Position numbers and translations under genes: made by a program. DNA of 64,000 bases from Streptomyces asiaticus (lineage in GTDB: Bacteria > Actinomycetota > Actinomycetes > Streptomycetales > Streptomycetaceae). The stretch spans positions 744,001 through 808,000 of the forward strand of contig NZ_JAGSHX010000001.1 of the NCBI RefSeq assembly GCF_018138715.1, in the 5' to 3' direction. The notes beneath the pieces were generated by a model, which saw nothing but the letters and a program-made list of their open reading frames with translations, made no database searches and had not been told where the DNA came from. Below, in pieces: positions 1 to 7,513 of the stretch; the first letter of the stretch is position 1; every line of letters starts with the position of its first letter.

Positions 1-254
1 ATCACGGCGTCGCCGCTGTGGCGCAGGGCGATGATTTCGTGGTCCTGGTCGGGGAAGGCGCGGCGGCTGTCGTGGTAGTAGCCGCGCACGGCCGTGTCGC
101 CGTCGTGGACCGTCATGGTGGGGATCAGCTCGTAGCGCGGATGCGGGAAGGTGGCCAGGACGTCGTCCCACTCCTGGCGGACCTCGTCGTGGAAGTGGTC
201 CAGGACCAGCTTCTGGCGGGACGCGAGGATTTCGTCGCTGATCACGGTGGTCAT
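1..254 (-). CDS. SnoaL-like (NTF2-fold) protein, 3' end beyond the window
   Basis: The first 84 residues are visible (MTTVISDEILASRQKLVLDH...). A segment with YELIPTM, then VRGYYHDSRRAFPD and DHEIIALRHSGDAV, is typical of small SnoaL-like or ester-cyclase-type proteins of the NTF2 fold. The ATG at 254 has a good Shine-Dalgarno (GGAGG, 261-265 read on the minus strand) just upstream. The gene lies downstream of and in the same direction as the MBL-fold gene at 1339-2442, so the two were probably one operon before the IS element landed between them. The substrate is unknown and the C-terminus is not seen. Confidence 0.7.
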   Translation of the reverse strand, partial: MTTVISDEILASRQKLVLDHFHDEVRQEWDDVLATFPHPRYELIPTMTVHDGDTAVRGYYHDSRRAFPDQDHEIIALRHSGDAV

Positions 255-273
255 CGGGAACCTCCGAGGAAGG

Positions 274-291
274 CCCCGCCTTCAGGCGGGG
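274..291. repeat. Left-end subterminal hairpin of the IS605-type element
   Basis: A perfect 7-bp stem (CCCCGCC / GGCGGGG) with a TTCA loop. It matches the imperfect palindromes that TnpA recognises at the ends of IS200/IS605 elements. It lies about 10 bp upstream of the ribosome-binding site of the minus-strand SnoaL-like gene and could hamper read-through into it. Confidence 0.6.
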
Positions 292-409
292 GAGGGATCG
301 GACTCCTGCGGAGCAGGGCAGGGAGAGCCGGATCGCCGTCGGGGCGATGCGGTGCCAGCCACTGACAACCCGTCATACGATCACGAGCTGATGCGCTGGT
401 TTGTGAACC

Positions 410-1348
410 ATGGCCACTCACGTGAAGCGGGCGTATCGGTACCGCTTCTATCCGACCGGCGCGCAGGCGGTGGAGCTGTCGCGCACGTTCGGTTGCGTGC
501 GGAAGGTCTACAACATGGCGCTCGCGGCCCGTACTGAGGCGTGGACGTTGCGTCAGGAGCGGGTCAGCTACAACGCGACGTCGGCGATGCTGACGGCGTG
601 GAGGAAGACCGGGGAACTGGCCTTCCTCAACGATGTGTCGTCGGTCCCGCTCCAGCAGGCCCTGCGGCACCTCCGGGCGGCGTTCACCGCGTTCTTCGCC
701 CAGCGGTCGAAGTACCCGCTGTTCACGTCGCGCAAGAGATCTCGCAAGTCCGCCGAGTACACCTCCAGCGCGTTCCGGTTCCGGGAGGGGAAGCTGACAC
801 TGGCGAAGATGGATCAGCCGCTGGACGTCGCCAGGGTCTACGCCCGCATCGCCGACCGTCGCCGTGACCATCTGCACAAGCTGACCACTCGACTCGTGCG
901 TGAGAACCAAACGCTCGTGATCGAGGACCTCGCCGTCCGGAACATGCTCAGCAACGGCAAGTTGTCCCGGGCGATCTCCGACGCGGCATGGTCGCAGTTC
1001 CGGAGCATGCCGGAGTACAAGGCCGCCTGGTACGGCCGCGAAGTGATCGCGGTCGACCGCTGGTTCCCCTCCTCCAAGCTGTGCTCCGTGTGCGGCACCC
1101 TGCAAGGGAAGATGCCGCTCGGCGTCCGCACCTGGACGTGCGACTGCGGCACGACCCATGACCGGGACGTGAACGCGGCGAGGAACCCTCTGGCCGCCGG
1201 ACTGGCGGTGTCGGCCTGTGGAGCCGGTGTAAGACCTCAACGGGAGTCCTCCCGGACGGGGCAGTCGGTGACGAAGCAGGAAGCCCTACGGCGCGAGCCG
1301 CAGGAATCCCCCTCGTTTCGTTTACGAGAGGGAGGAAGTCAACGGTGA
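410..1348 (+). pseudogene. tnpB: TnpB (RNA-guided nuclease family) with an in-frame internal deletion
   Basis: The 312-residue frame has the TnpB N-terminal helical part (RAYRYRFYPTGAQ, FGCVRKVYN), the RuvC-II glutamate (LVIEDLAVRNM), the zinc finger (CSVCG...CDCG) and the RuvC-III aspartate (HDRDVNAARN). The sequence jumps from KLTLAKMDQPLD directly to VARVYARIADRRRDHLHK. Family members have about 80-90 residues between these blocks, including the beta-strand core and the GxDxG-type RuvC-I motif with the first catalytic aspartate. The deletion keeps the frame open, but two of three catalytic residues cannot cleave DNA. The 3' end (to about 1342) would normally also encode the reRNA/omega-RNA. 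The stop at 1346-1348 lies just outside the element. Confidence 0.8.
1308..1331. repeat. Right-end hairpin of the IS605-type element
   Basis: CTCGT (1312-1316) pairs with ACGAG (1324-1328) around a TTCGTTT loop, and flanking C and G runs extend the stem with a bulge. This is the expected right-end structure, followed by GGAAGTCAA at the element border. In intact elements the same region is the 3' part of the TnpB guide RNA. Confidence 0.55.
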
Positions 1349-2442
1349 GTCACTGCCTTGTGGGTGAAGGTGGGGCCGGTGCCGGGGTTGGTCCAGGCGG
1401 CGGTCAGCTCGCTGGAGGGGAAGAACTGAAGGAAGCGGGGGTCGGCCTGGGCGCGGTCGACGAGCGTCTTCTCGATGACGAGCGAGTTGTACTGCTCGGC
1501 GGTCGTCTCGATGGTGTTGGCGTTGAGGACGACCTCCTGCTGCCAGGCGCGGGCCCAGCGGGCGATGCCGGGCATGCGGGAGTGCTCGGGGGTCAGACAC
1601 TCGGCGGCGATGGCGTTCTCACTCGACGCCCAGATGCCGCTGGAGGTGTTCAGCAGGAGCGTCTGGTTGCCCAGTACGTGGCCGGGGGTGGAGATGACCG
1701 CGACACCGGGGCCGAGGAGCAGCGAGCCGTCGACGGCGGCAAAGGCCTCGGGCCGCACATCCCGATAGGTCTCGGGCTGGTACCAGGGCCGCTGGAGCGG
1801 GTGGAGCTCGGACATGGCCAGCAGCTCATGCCGCTGCACGATCACTTTGGCGCGGGGGAACACGGGCTCGACCGGAGCGTCGCCGAGGTCCGGCTGGGGT
1901 GTGCTGGTGCCGATCCACCGGCGCAGATCCTGGGTGTGCAGATGGTCGAAGAGGAGATAGTCGACGTCCTCGGGCGCGATGCCGAGCCGGGCCAGATGCC
2001 CGAGGACGGTGCCGTGTTCGGTGACCATCAGGGATCGGACCGGGCCGGGTGTGCGACGGGCCAGCGCGGCGAAGTACGGGGTGTTGCGGCCGAGTTGGAC
2101 ATCGCTCGGCTCGAACAGGAGCACCCGCCGCCGCCCGTCGCTCTCGGTCCAGCGGATGACGAGCATGCGGTTGGTGATGGCGAGGAACGGGGCGATGGCC
2201 CGGGAGGCGCGGAAGAGGCCGAACCTCGTCGGATAGGGGAGGGTCACCAGGTCGCAGGTGGTGACGGTGTCCGGGGTACCGGTGGCCGCGAACTCGGTGC
2301 GCAGCGCCTCCGCCCGGGTGCGGGCCCACACGAGTTGTGCGCCGTAGCCGCCGGGTATGTCCGCGAGGCCGCCGAGGGTGGTGATCGGGGTGCCGAGCGT
2401 GGGCATGTCGAGGACGTCGGTGTCCTGCCAGGCGAGTTTCAT
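1339..2442 (-). CDS. MBL-fold metallo-hydrolase family protein
   Basis: The 367-residue protein starts MKLAWQDTDVLDMPTLG. It carries the family signature DYLLFDHLHTQDLRRW, an actinobacterial variant of the HxHxDH zinc motif, and later STPGHVLGNQTLLL, where a metallo-beta-lactamase zinc histidine is expected. I place it in the metallo-beta-lactamase superfamily, possibly lactonase-like; the substrate is unknown. The ATG at 2442 follows a short leader from a strong promoter (2529-2558). The last codons (KAVTHR-stop) run into the right end of the IS element, so the natural C-terminus may have been replaced. It is divergent from the TetR gene that probably represses it. Confidence 0.75.
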   Translation of the reverse strand: MKLAWQDTDVLDMPTLGTPITTLGGLADIPGGYGAQLVWARTRAEALRTEFAATGTPDTVTTCDLVTLPYPTRFGLFRASRAIAPFLAITNRMLVIRWTESDGRRRVLLFEPSDVQLGRNTPYFAALARRTPGPVRSLMVTEHGTVLGHLARLGIAPEDVDYLLFDHLHTQDLRRWIGTSTPQPDLGDAPVEPVFPRAKVIVQRHELLAMSELHPLQRPWYQPETYRDVRPEAFAAVDGSLLLGPGVAVISTPGHVLGNQTLLLNTSSGIWASSENAIAAECLTPEHSRMPGIARWARAWQQEVVLNANTIETTAEQYNSLVIEKTLVDRAQADPRFLQFFPSSELTAAWTNPGTGPTFTHKAVTHR

Positions 2443-2500
2443 CGATCGAGTCCTTCTTCCCTGGTCAGCTCGTGAACCCGGTGCGATCGCCCACGGCGAC

Positions 2501-2515
2501 ACTTGCACTGCAAGT
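2501..2515. promoter_or_regulatory. Probable TetR operator 1
   Basis: ACTTGCACTGCAAGT is a perfect inverted repeat (7-bp arms, 1-bp centre) in the divergent intergenic region between the MBL-fold and TetR genes. A related copy lies 35 bp away, which supports a real binding site for the adjacent TetR protein. Confidence 0.75.
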
Positions 2516-2528
2516 CTTGTGGGCCGGA

Positions 2529-2558
2529 ACGCTAGACTTGCGGCGTAAGTGATGTCAA
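2529..2558 (-). promoter_or_regulatory. Sigma-70-type promoter of the MBL-fold gene
   Basis: On the minus strand TTGACA (2558-2553) is followed after 18 bp by TAGCGT (2534-2529), a good housekeeping-type promoter. Operator 2 (2536-2550) fills the spacer, so repressor binding would block RNA polymerase directly. Confidence 0.65.
2536..2550. promoter_or_regulatory. Probable TetR operator 2
   Basis: ACTTGCGGCGTAAGT is an inverted repeat with one mismatch and the same ACTTGC...AAGT outer arms as operator 1. It lies inside the promoter spacer of the MBL-fold gene and upstream of the TetR start. Confidence 0.7.
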
Positions 2559-2571
2559 GGGAAGGTGACGC

Positions 2572-3270
2572 ATGACGGCGCGAGGAACCGGCCGGGGCAG
2601 GCGGGTCGGCCTGACCCGCGAAAAGGTGATCGCGGCAGCGGTGACGATGATCGACCGCGATGGCCCCGACGCCTTCTCCCTGCGCAAGCTGGCCACGGAG
2701 CTCGACATCGAGAACATGTCGCTCTACAACCACGTACCGAACAAGGAGGCTCTTCTCGACGGCGTCGCCGAAGCGCTGCTGGCCGGCATCGCCTTTCCCG
2801 AGGAGAAGGGCGGGTCATGGCAGAGGCGGATCCGGGCGCACGCCGCCGCCTTCCGCGCGGCCGCCAAGCAGCACCCGAAGGCTTTCCCCCTGGTGCTGAC
2901 CCGGCCCACGCAGTCGCCCGCCGCCCTGGAGGCCATGCGCTCCACGCTGGCCTGCCTCGACGAACTCCGCCTCGCCCCCGAGGAGATGGTCCACGTCCTG
3001 CGCGGCTACACCGCCTTCATGGTCGGCTCGATCATGCGCGAACTGGGTTACGCCATCTATCTGGGCGCCATGGACAGCGATCAGGTCCAGCAGCGGACCG
3101 AAGCCATCGCGGCCTCCGGCGATCCGATTCTGACCGCGACCGCGCCCTATCTGGCCGACAGCGATCACGACGCGGAGTTCCAGTACGGCCTGGAACTGAT
3201 GATCTCCGGCCTGGCCGCCAAGGTCGGCGTTCCCTATGAGGCCCCGGCCGCGCGTATCAGCTCGATGTGA
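2572..3270 (+). CDS. TetR/AcrR-family transcriptional regulator
   Basis: The 232-residue protein has an N-terminal TetR helix-turn-helix (residues about 15-60: REKVIAAAVTMIDRDGPDAFSLRKLATELDIENMSLYNHVPNKEALLDG). The C-terminal ligand domain resembles TetR_C_1. ATG 2572 has GGGAAGGTG upstream. It is divergent from the MBL-fold gene, and the shared 129-bp region has two copies of the palindrome, so repression of its neighbour and autoregulation are likely. The inducer is unknown. Confidence 0.88.
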   Translation: MTARGTGRGRRVGLTREKVIAAAVTMIDRDGPDAFSLRKLATELDIENMSLYNHVPNKEALLDGVAEALLAGIAFPEEKGGSWQRRIRAHAAAFRAAAKQHPKAFPLVLTRPTQSPAALEAMRSTLACLDELRLAPEEMVHVLRGYTAFMVGSIMRELGYAIYLGAMDSDQVQQRTEAIAASGDPILTATAPYLADSDHDAEFQYGLELMISGLAAKVGVPYEAPAARISSM

Positions 3271-3421
3271 TGTGTCACGAGTGCGTATCCGTCTTGCGGT
3301 GGGGCGCCCACCTGGGGATGTGTGGTGACGCGGCTCGCCTAGAGTGCCGATCATGTCTCAGTCAAAGATCTTCAAGAACCCTGTTCAGCACCCACGGTCC
3401 ACCTCGATACCGTCCCGGCGG

Positions 3422-4189
3422 ATGAAGAAGACCCTGATCGCGGCCGTCGGTATCGGCATGGCCGTCGCGTTGAGCGGCTGCAACGAGGACACCGGCAGTG
3501 CCACGGACAAGGACACCGGCGCCGCGGAGTCGAAGGCGCCTTCCGCGGGGTCGTCCCAGTCCTCCGCCCCGGCGAGCCCCTCGGGCGATCAGCCGGTGTT
3601 CACGGGGTGGCAGACGCAGACCTCGCAGAAGCACCACTTCCGTTACGACGTGCCCGCCAAGTCCGAGAAGTGGAAGACTCTCGACGAGGAGACGGCCCTC
3701 TCCTACACGGACGAGAACGGCCAGCCGATCGTCGTCATGACCGCGGCCGGCAACTACCGTGAGGGTGGCTGCGCGTCGAGCCCCAACCCCAAGGCCGTCG
3801 GCGAGGCGGGCAAGGGGCAGCTCGCCACCGTCGGCACCACGGGCGGCGGCAAGGACGGCTCGCTCCAGGAGAACGCCCGCAACTGGGCGGGCAACTGGGG
3901 CTTCGCCGCGTACGGCGGCGCGGACCACAAGCCCAAGATCAAGGTCAGCGAGGCCAAGCCGTGGAAGCAGGGGGGTATTGACGGCTACACCGCGACCGCC
4001 CAGGTCACCGTCACCAACCGCCCCAGCGCCTGCGTTCCGCCGAAGGCCGTCGTGCACAGCATCGCGCAGAAACTCCCCGACGGGACGATGCACGGCTGGG
4101 TGATCTACGCGGACCAGGGCGTTCCGAAGGCGCTGACGGACGCCCAGATCAAGAAGATCATGAGCACCGTCCGGTCCACCGGCAGCTGA
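3422..4189 (+). CDS. Secreted lipoprotein of unknown function
   Basis: From ATG 3422 the protein has a classic lipoprotein signal (MKKTLIAAVGIGMAVALSGC, lipobox LSGC), a Ser/Ala/Pro-rich linker and a globular domain of about 190 residues with HFRYDVPAKSEKW, SYTDENGQPIVVMTAA and a conserved-looking C-terminal KKIMSTV. The open frame begins further upstream (3344), but only the 3422 start gives a normal signal peptide. Streptomycetes carry many such lipoproteins; I cannot name its function. Confidence 0.75.
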   Translation: MKKTLIAAVGIGMAVALSGCNEDTGSATDKDTGAAESKAPSAGSSQSSAPASPSGDQPVFTGWQTQTSQKHHFRYDVPAKSEKWKTLDEETALSYTDENGQPIVVMTAAGNYREGGCASSPNPKAVGEAGKGQLATVGTTGGGKDGSLQENARNWAGNWGFAAYGGADHKPKIKVSEAKPWKQGGIDGYTATAQVTVTNRPSACVPPKAVVHSIAQKLPDGTMHGWVIYADQGVPKALTDAQIKKIMSTVRSTGS

Positions 4190-4261
4190 CCACCGGCCGG
4201 CTGCCGGGCAGGGCGTGCCGCCAGGCTACGGAGCCGTACGGGGGTCGCGGGAGGTTCGGGT

Positions 4262-4285
4262 GCCGGACCCGGAAACGGGTCCGGC
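4262..4285 (+). terminator. Stem-loop terminator after the lipoprotein gene
   Basis: GCCGGACCCG pairs perfectly with CGGGTCCGGC around a GAAA tetraloop (10 bp), followed by an unusually T-rich stretch (4295-4330). It is a strong factor-independent terminator 72 bp after the lipoprotein stop. Confidence 0.8.
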
Positions 4286-4468
4286 TCACCATCTCTTATA
4301 AGTATTTTTCGGATTGCGGATATTTTTTCGTGGTAGCTGCCGCGGAACCTCTCCAGTAGATTCCTGCTGGTGCGCGCACGGGAACGGCCGTGAAAATCCA
4401 GCGGGTTGCTTCCTGTTTTCCGTGCGCGACGTCAACGGAAGCCCATAGGCGTGATGGAGATCGTAGCA

Positions 4469-5020
4469 GTGCAGAGACGAGCGATGAATCTGATGGCGGC
4501 CGTGGTATGCGCCGGTGCCGTCGTGGTGGGTGCCGGTGCTCCGGCGAATGCGGTGGAGTCCGAGCCGGAAGTCATTCCGATCGACCTCCTGCTGGCCGGA
4601 TCCTATGCGGATTCGGTCCGGGATGCGATGGGCATATGGAACAAGGCCGTTCCGGGAATCAGGTTCGTCGAGCAGGACACCCCGGCGGCTTTACGGGTCA
4701 AGGAATACACGACCGCGAACGGAACCGGTTCCCACGCATTTGTCAATGGTTTGGGCAGGGGCTGGGTCTACCTCGAAACCGGGGATGCCCAGAAGTACAA
4801 GCCGTCCCGTATCGCCGTGCATGAACTGGGGCACATTCTGTCGCTCAGCGACCTCGGACCGGGCAGTGTCTGCTCCAAGGTGATGTCCGGAGCCTGGGCC
4901 GGCCCCGAGTGCACCAACGATCAGCCGGACGCGGAAGAAGCCGCCGAAGTCGCGGATTTCTTCGCCGTGCACGATGTCGGTGACCCGGTACCGGGCTGGG
5001 GCACTCCCTCGGAGGGCTGA
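4469..5020 (+). CDS. Snapalysin-like extracellular metalloprotease (M7)
   Basis: The zinc motif HELGHILSLSD (HExxHxxxxxD, aspartate as third ligand) followed by CSKVMSGAWAGPEC is the snapalysin pattern, including the two cysteines of the disulfide after the active site. A Sec signal (LMAAVVCAGAVVVGAGAPANA) precedes it. GTG 4469 is chosen because GGAG (4456-4459) is well spaced from it; ATG 4484 or ATG 4454 are alternatives. Snapalysins are small neutral proteases secreted by streptomycetes. The usual divergent LysR activator is absent here. Confidence 0.8.
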   Translation: MQRRAMNLMAAVVCAGAVVVGAGAPANAVESEPEVIPIDLLLAGSYADSVRDAMGIWNKAVPGIRFVEQDTPAALRVKEYTTANGTGSHAFVNGLGRGWVYLETGDAQKYKPSRIAVHELGHILSLSDLGPGSVCSKVMSGAWAGPECTNDQPDAEEAAEVADFFAVHDVGDPVPGWGTPSEG

Positions 5021-5034
5021 ACACGCCGTCCGCG

Positions 5035-5061
5035 TGGCCGACCGCCCGATTCGGTCGGCCA
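5035..5061 (+). terminator. Stem-loop terminator after the snapalysin-like gene
   Basis: TGGCCGACCG (5035-5044) pairs perfectly with CGGTCGGCCA (5052-5061) around a 7-nt loop, 15 bp after the protease stop. Confidence 0.75.
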
Positions 5062-5160
5062 CCCGCCGTACCGCCCACCCGCCGTACCGGCCGCTCACCT
5101 CCGGCGCTCTCGCGCAGCCGGAACGTATTGATCAAGCTCTCAACTGGCTGTTCCGCCTCG

Positions 5161-5182
5161 GGGAGGCATGCGCATGCCTCCC
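5161..5182. promoter_or_regulatory. 22-bp perfect palindrome upstream of the metal-chelate/isonitrile operon
   Basis: GGGAGGCATGC is followed at once by its exact complement GCATGCCTCCC, about 90 bp before the binding-protein start. It does not look like the iron box (TTAGGTTAGGCT type) or the Zur box known from Streptomyces. It could be an operator for an unidentified regulator or a hairpin in the leader. Confidence 0.45.
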
Positions 5183-5271
5183 AACGGGCGGGAACCGATG
5201 CCCTATTCGCCACGACTACTGGACCGGGGTGACGTTCCCTCCCCCTGTGGCAAGTGGATCCAGGAGTTTCG

Positions 5272-6342
5272 ATGCGTTCTCGTGTGTGGTGGGGTGCGAC
5301 GGCTGTCGTGCTGGGCGGCCTCCTCGTGGCGGGCTGTGGCGACGGAGGCGGCAGTGGGGACGGCGACACGGCGGGCGCCGGGAAGCCCGCCACCGGCGGC
5401 TACCCGGTCACCGTCACCGACTGCGCGGGCGCCGAGACCACGTTCTCGAAGGCACCCGAGAGGATCGTCACCAGTAACGCCTCCAGTCTGGAACTGCTGC
5501 TCCGCCTGGGCGCCGGTGACAAGGTGCTCGGCACCGGCTTCCCGCCCGGCAAGGGCACGCTGCCCGGTGAACTCGACGCGCGGGCGCGGAAGGTGAAGGT
5601 GCTCGCCCAATCCGTGATCCCGAAGGAGAAGCTCCTCGGCTCCGGTGCGGATGTGTACATCGACACCTTCGCCTCGATGAACATGGGCGGCGGCATGGGC
5701 GACGCTCCGACGGAGGAGGAGTACAAGGCGGCCGGGATCAAGCACATCTACCTCAAGTCCACCGCCTGTGCAGCGCGGAACAAGCGCGCACTGACCGAGT
5801 TGTCCGCGGTGGAGGCCGACATCACCTCCCTCGGCGCGGTCACCGGCACGAGCACGAAGGCGAAGGAACTCGTCGACGGCATGAAGGAGAAGGTGGGCGC
5901 CGTCCAGAAGGCGGTCGGCGGGACGGCGGAGGACGAGCGGCCGACGTACTTCTTCTTCGACTACGACGCCGGGACCAAGCAGCCCACCGCCGTATGCGGG
6001 AGGCAGGTCGCCAACGCCGTGATCACTCTGGCCGGTGCCCGCAATGTCTTCGCCGACTGCGACGGCGACTACAAGCAGGTCGGCTGGGAGGATGTCATTT
6101 CCAGGAACCCGGACTGGATCCAGCTGGGCGTCCGTAACCGGGGCAGCGAGGCGGCGAACGAGAAGGCGTTCGACGAGGCGCGGAAGTGGCTCGAGTCGAA
6201 CTCCGCCACCAAGGGCCTGAAGGCCGTCAAGGAAGGCCACTTCCTGCGCATCGGCTCCGAGCAGACCACCATCGCCGGCGTCGAGAACGCCGACACCGTC
6301 CAGCAGATCGCCAAGACCCTCTACCCGGGCAAGGTCGGCTGA
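5272..6342 (+). CDS. ABC importer, metal-chelate substrate-binding lipoprotein
   Basis: A 356-residue protein with a lipobox (LLVAGC) and the periplasmic-binding fold of siderophore/cobalamin transporters: FSKAPERIVTSNASSLELLLRLGAGDKVLG, later NPDWIQLG and VQQIAKTLYP. ATG 5272 has AGGAG five bases upstream. A methionine-rich loop MNMGGGM (residues 136-142) lies where ligand-contacting residues are expected, which is unusual and may fit a copper ligand (inference). It is the first gene of a co-directional operon with its permease (2-bp gap) and ATPase, followed by exporter and biosynthesis genes, so the cargo is probably the operon product in metal-bound form. Confidence 0.85.
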   Translation: MRSRVWWGATAVVLGGLLVAGCGDGGGSGDGDTAGAGKPATGGYPVTVTDCAGAETTFSKAPERIVTSNASSLELLLRLGAGDKVLGTGFPPGKGTLPGELDARARKVKVLAQSVIPKEKLLGSGADVYIDTFASMNMGGGMGDAPTEEEYKAAGIKHIYLKSTACAARNKRALTELSAVEADITSLGAVTGTSTKAKELVDGMKEKVGAVQKAVGGTAEDERPTYFFFDYDAGTKQPTAVCGRQVANAVITLAGARNVFADCDGDYKQVGWEDVISRNPDWIQLGVRNRGSEAANEKAFDEARKWLESNSATKGLKAVKEGHFLRIGSEQTTIAGVENADTVQQIAKTLYPGKVG

Positions 6343-6344
6343 CC

Positions 6345-7439
6345 GTGCTCGACGTCACGGTGAGCGGAAAGGACACCGACGACGGCGCCACCGGCGCCCC
6401 CGCGCGCACGCGGCGTTCCGTGCCCGCCGGGCCGCTGGCGCTGCTCCTCGCGGTCGCGCTGCTCGCGGCCCTCACAGCGGCGGTCGCCTGGGGCTCCACG
6501 TCGATCCCGCCGGGCGAGGTGTGGAGCGTGGTCTGGCGCAGGCTGACCGGCCATGACCCCAGGCCCGGCACGAATGACCTGATCGTCTGGCAACTGCGCC
6601 TTCCTCGCGCCCTGTTGGCCGCGCTGGTGGGTGCCGGGCTCGGACTGGTCGGTACGGCGATGCAGGCTCTCGTCCGCAACCCGCTGGCCGACCCGTACTT
6701 CCTGGGCGTCTCCAACGGCGCCTCACTCGGCGCCGTCGCCGCCATCGTCCTGGGCCTCGGCACCGGGGGCGCTCTGGGTCTCGGCCTGTCCGCCGCCGCG
6801 TTCGCGGGAGCCGTGGCCACCTTCGCCCTCGTCTGGGCGGTGGCCCGGCGCGGCGGGGGATTCGCGCCGCTCAGACTGGTGCTCGCCGGGGTGGCCATCG
6901 GGCAGTTCCTGTCCGGCTTCACCAGCTACCTCGTCCTCCAGGCCGGGGACGAGCAGCAGACGCACAGTGTGCTGTTCTGGCTCATGGGCAGCCTGGGCGG
7001 CGCGAGCTGGCCCCTGCTGGCCGCCCCGGCGGTGGCCGTTCCGGCGGTCCTGCTGCTGCTCCAGGCCCGGGCCCGGGGGCTCAACGCGCTGCTGATGGGT
7101 GATGAGACGGCCGCCGGGCTCGGCATCGACGTCGTACGGCTGCGCCGTGAGCTGTTCGCGGTCACCAGCCTGCTCACCGGCGTCCTCGTCGCGGTCTCCG
7201 GGGCCATCGCCTTCGTCGCGCTCATGGTCCCCCACGTCTGCCGTCTGGTCGTCGGCGGTGACCACCGTCGCCTGCTGCCCGTGTCGGCGCTCTTCGGCGC
7301 GCTGCTGCTGGTGGTGGTCGACCTGGTGTGCCGCACGGCCATGGAGGCGCAGGAACTGCCGGTCGGGGTCGTCACCTCGCTGATCGGCGCTCCGGCGCTG
7401 CTGTATCTGCTGGACCGGCGGTTGGGGAGCGGGAGTTGA
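6345..7439 (+). CDS. FecCD-family permease of the metal-chelate importer
   Basis: A 364-residue multi-spanning protein with the family hallmarks LRLPRALLAALVGAGLGLVGTAMQALVRNPLADPYFLGVSNGA and GAIAFVALMVPHVCRLVVGGDHRRLLP. GTG 6345 lies 2 bp after the binding-protein stop, so translation is probably coupled. It forms the membrane channel for the ligand captured by the upstream lipoprotein. Confidence 0.88.
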   Translation: MLDVTVSGKDTDDGATGAPARTRRSVPAGPLALLLAVALLAALTAAVAWGSTSIPPGEVWSVVWRRLTGHDPRPGTNDLIVWQLRLPRALLAALVGAGLGLVGTAMQALVRNPLADPYFLGVSNGASLGAVAAIVLGLGTGGALGLGLSAAAFAGAVATFALVWAVARRGGGFAPLRLVLAGVAIGQFLSGFTSYLVLQAGDEQQTHSVLFWLMGSLGGASWPLLAAPAVAVPAVLLLLQARARGLNALLMGDETAAGLGIDVVRLRRELFAVTSLLTGVLVAVSGAIAFVALMVPHVCRLVVGGDHRRLLPVSALFGALLLVVVDLVCRTAMEAQELPVGVVTSLIGAPALLYLLDRRLGSGS

Positions 7440-7513
7440 GGACCGGACGGAGGGCGGGAGACGCGGTCCTGCCCGAGGAAGTGGGAGCCGAGGACGGACC
7501 GGGGGAGCGTCGG

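Larger units (their letters stand above)
273..1342 (+). mobile_element. IS200/IS605-type element carrying only a defective tnpB
   Basis: The element has the usual subterminal hairpins instead of inverted terminal repeats: a left-end stem CCCCGCC-TTCA-GGCGGGG at 274-291 and a right-end hairpin around 1308-1331. It seems to end at TCAA (1339-1342), the kind of cleavage tetranucleotide used by TnpA HUH enzymes at right ends. No tnpA is present, so it is a non-autonomous tnpB-only (IS1341-like) copy. The left boundary is approximate. It sits between the SD of the SnoaL-like gene and the 3' end of the MBL-fold gene, and its right end supplies the stop codon of the latter. Confidence 0.7.

Noticed and set aside
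1345..2475. A 376-codon plus-strand frame opposite the MBL-fold gene
   Set aside because: It is the complement of a gene with its own promoter, operator and recognisable HLH motif region; the plus-strand translation has no family features.
5150..5271. Cobalamin riboswitch in front of the metal-chelate importer
   Set aside because: GGGAACCGATG and GCCAC words recall parts of the B12 riboswitch, but the order and spacing of the core boxes do not fit, and the operon has biosynthesis genes unrelated to cobalamin.
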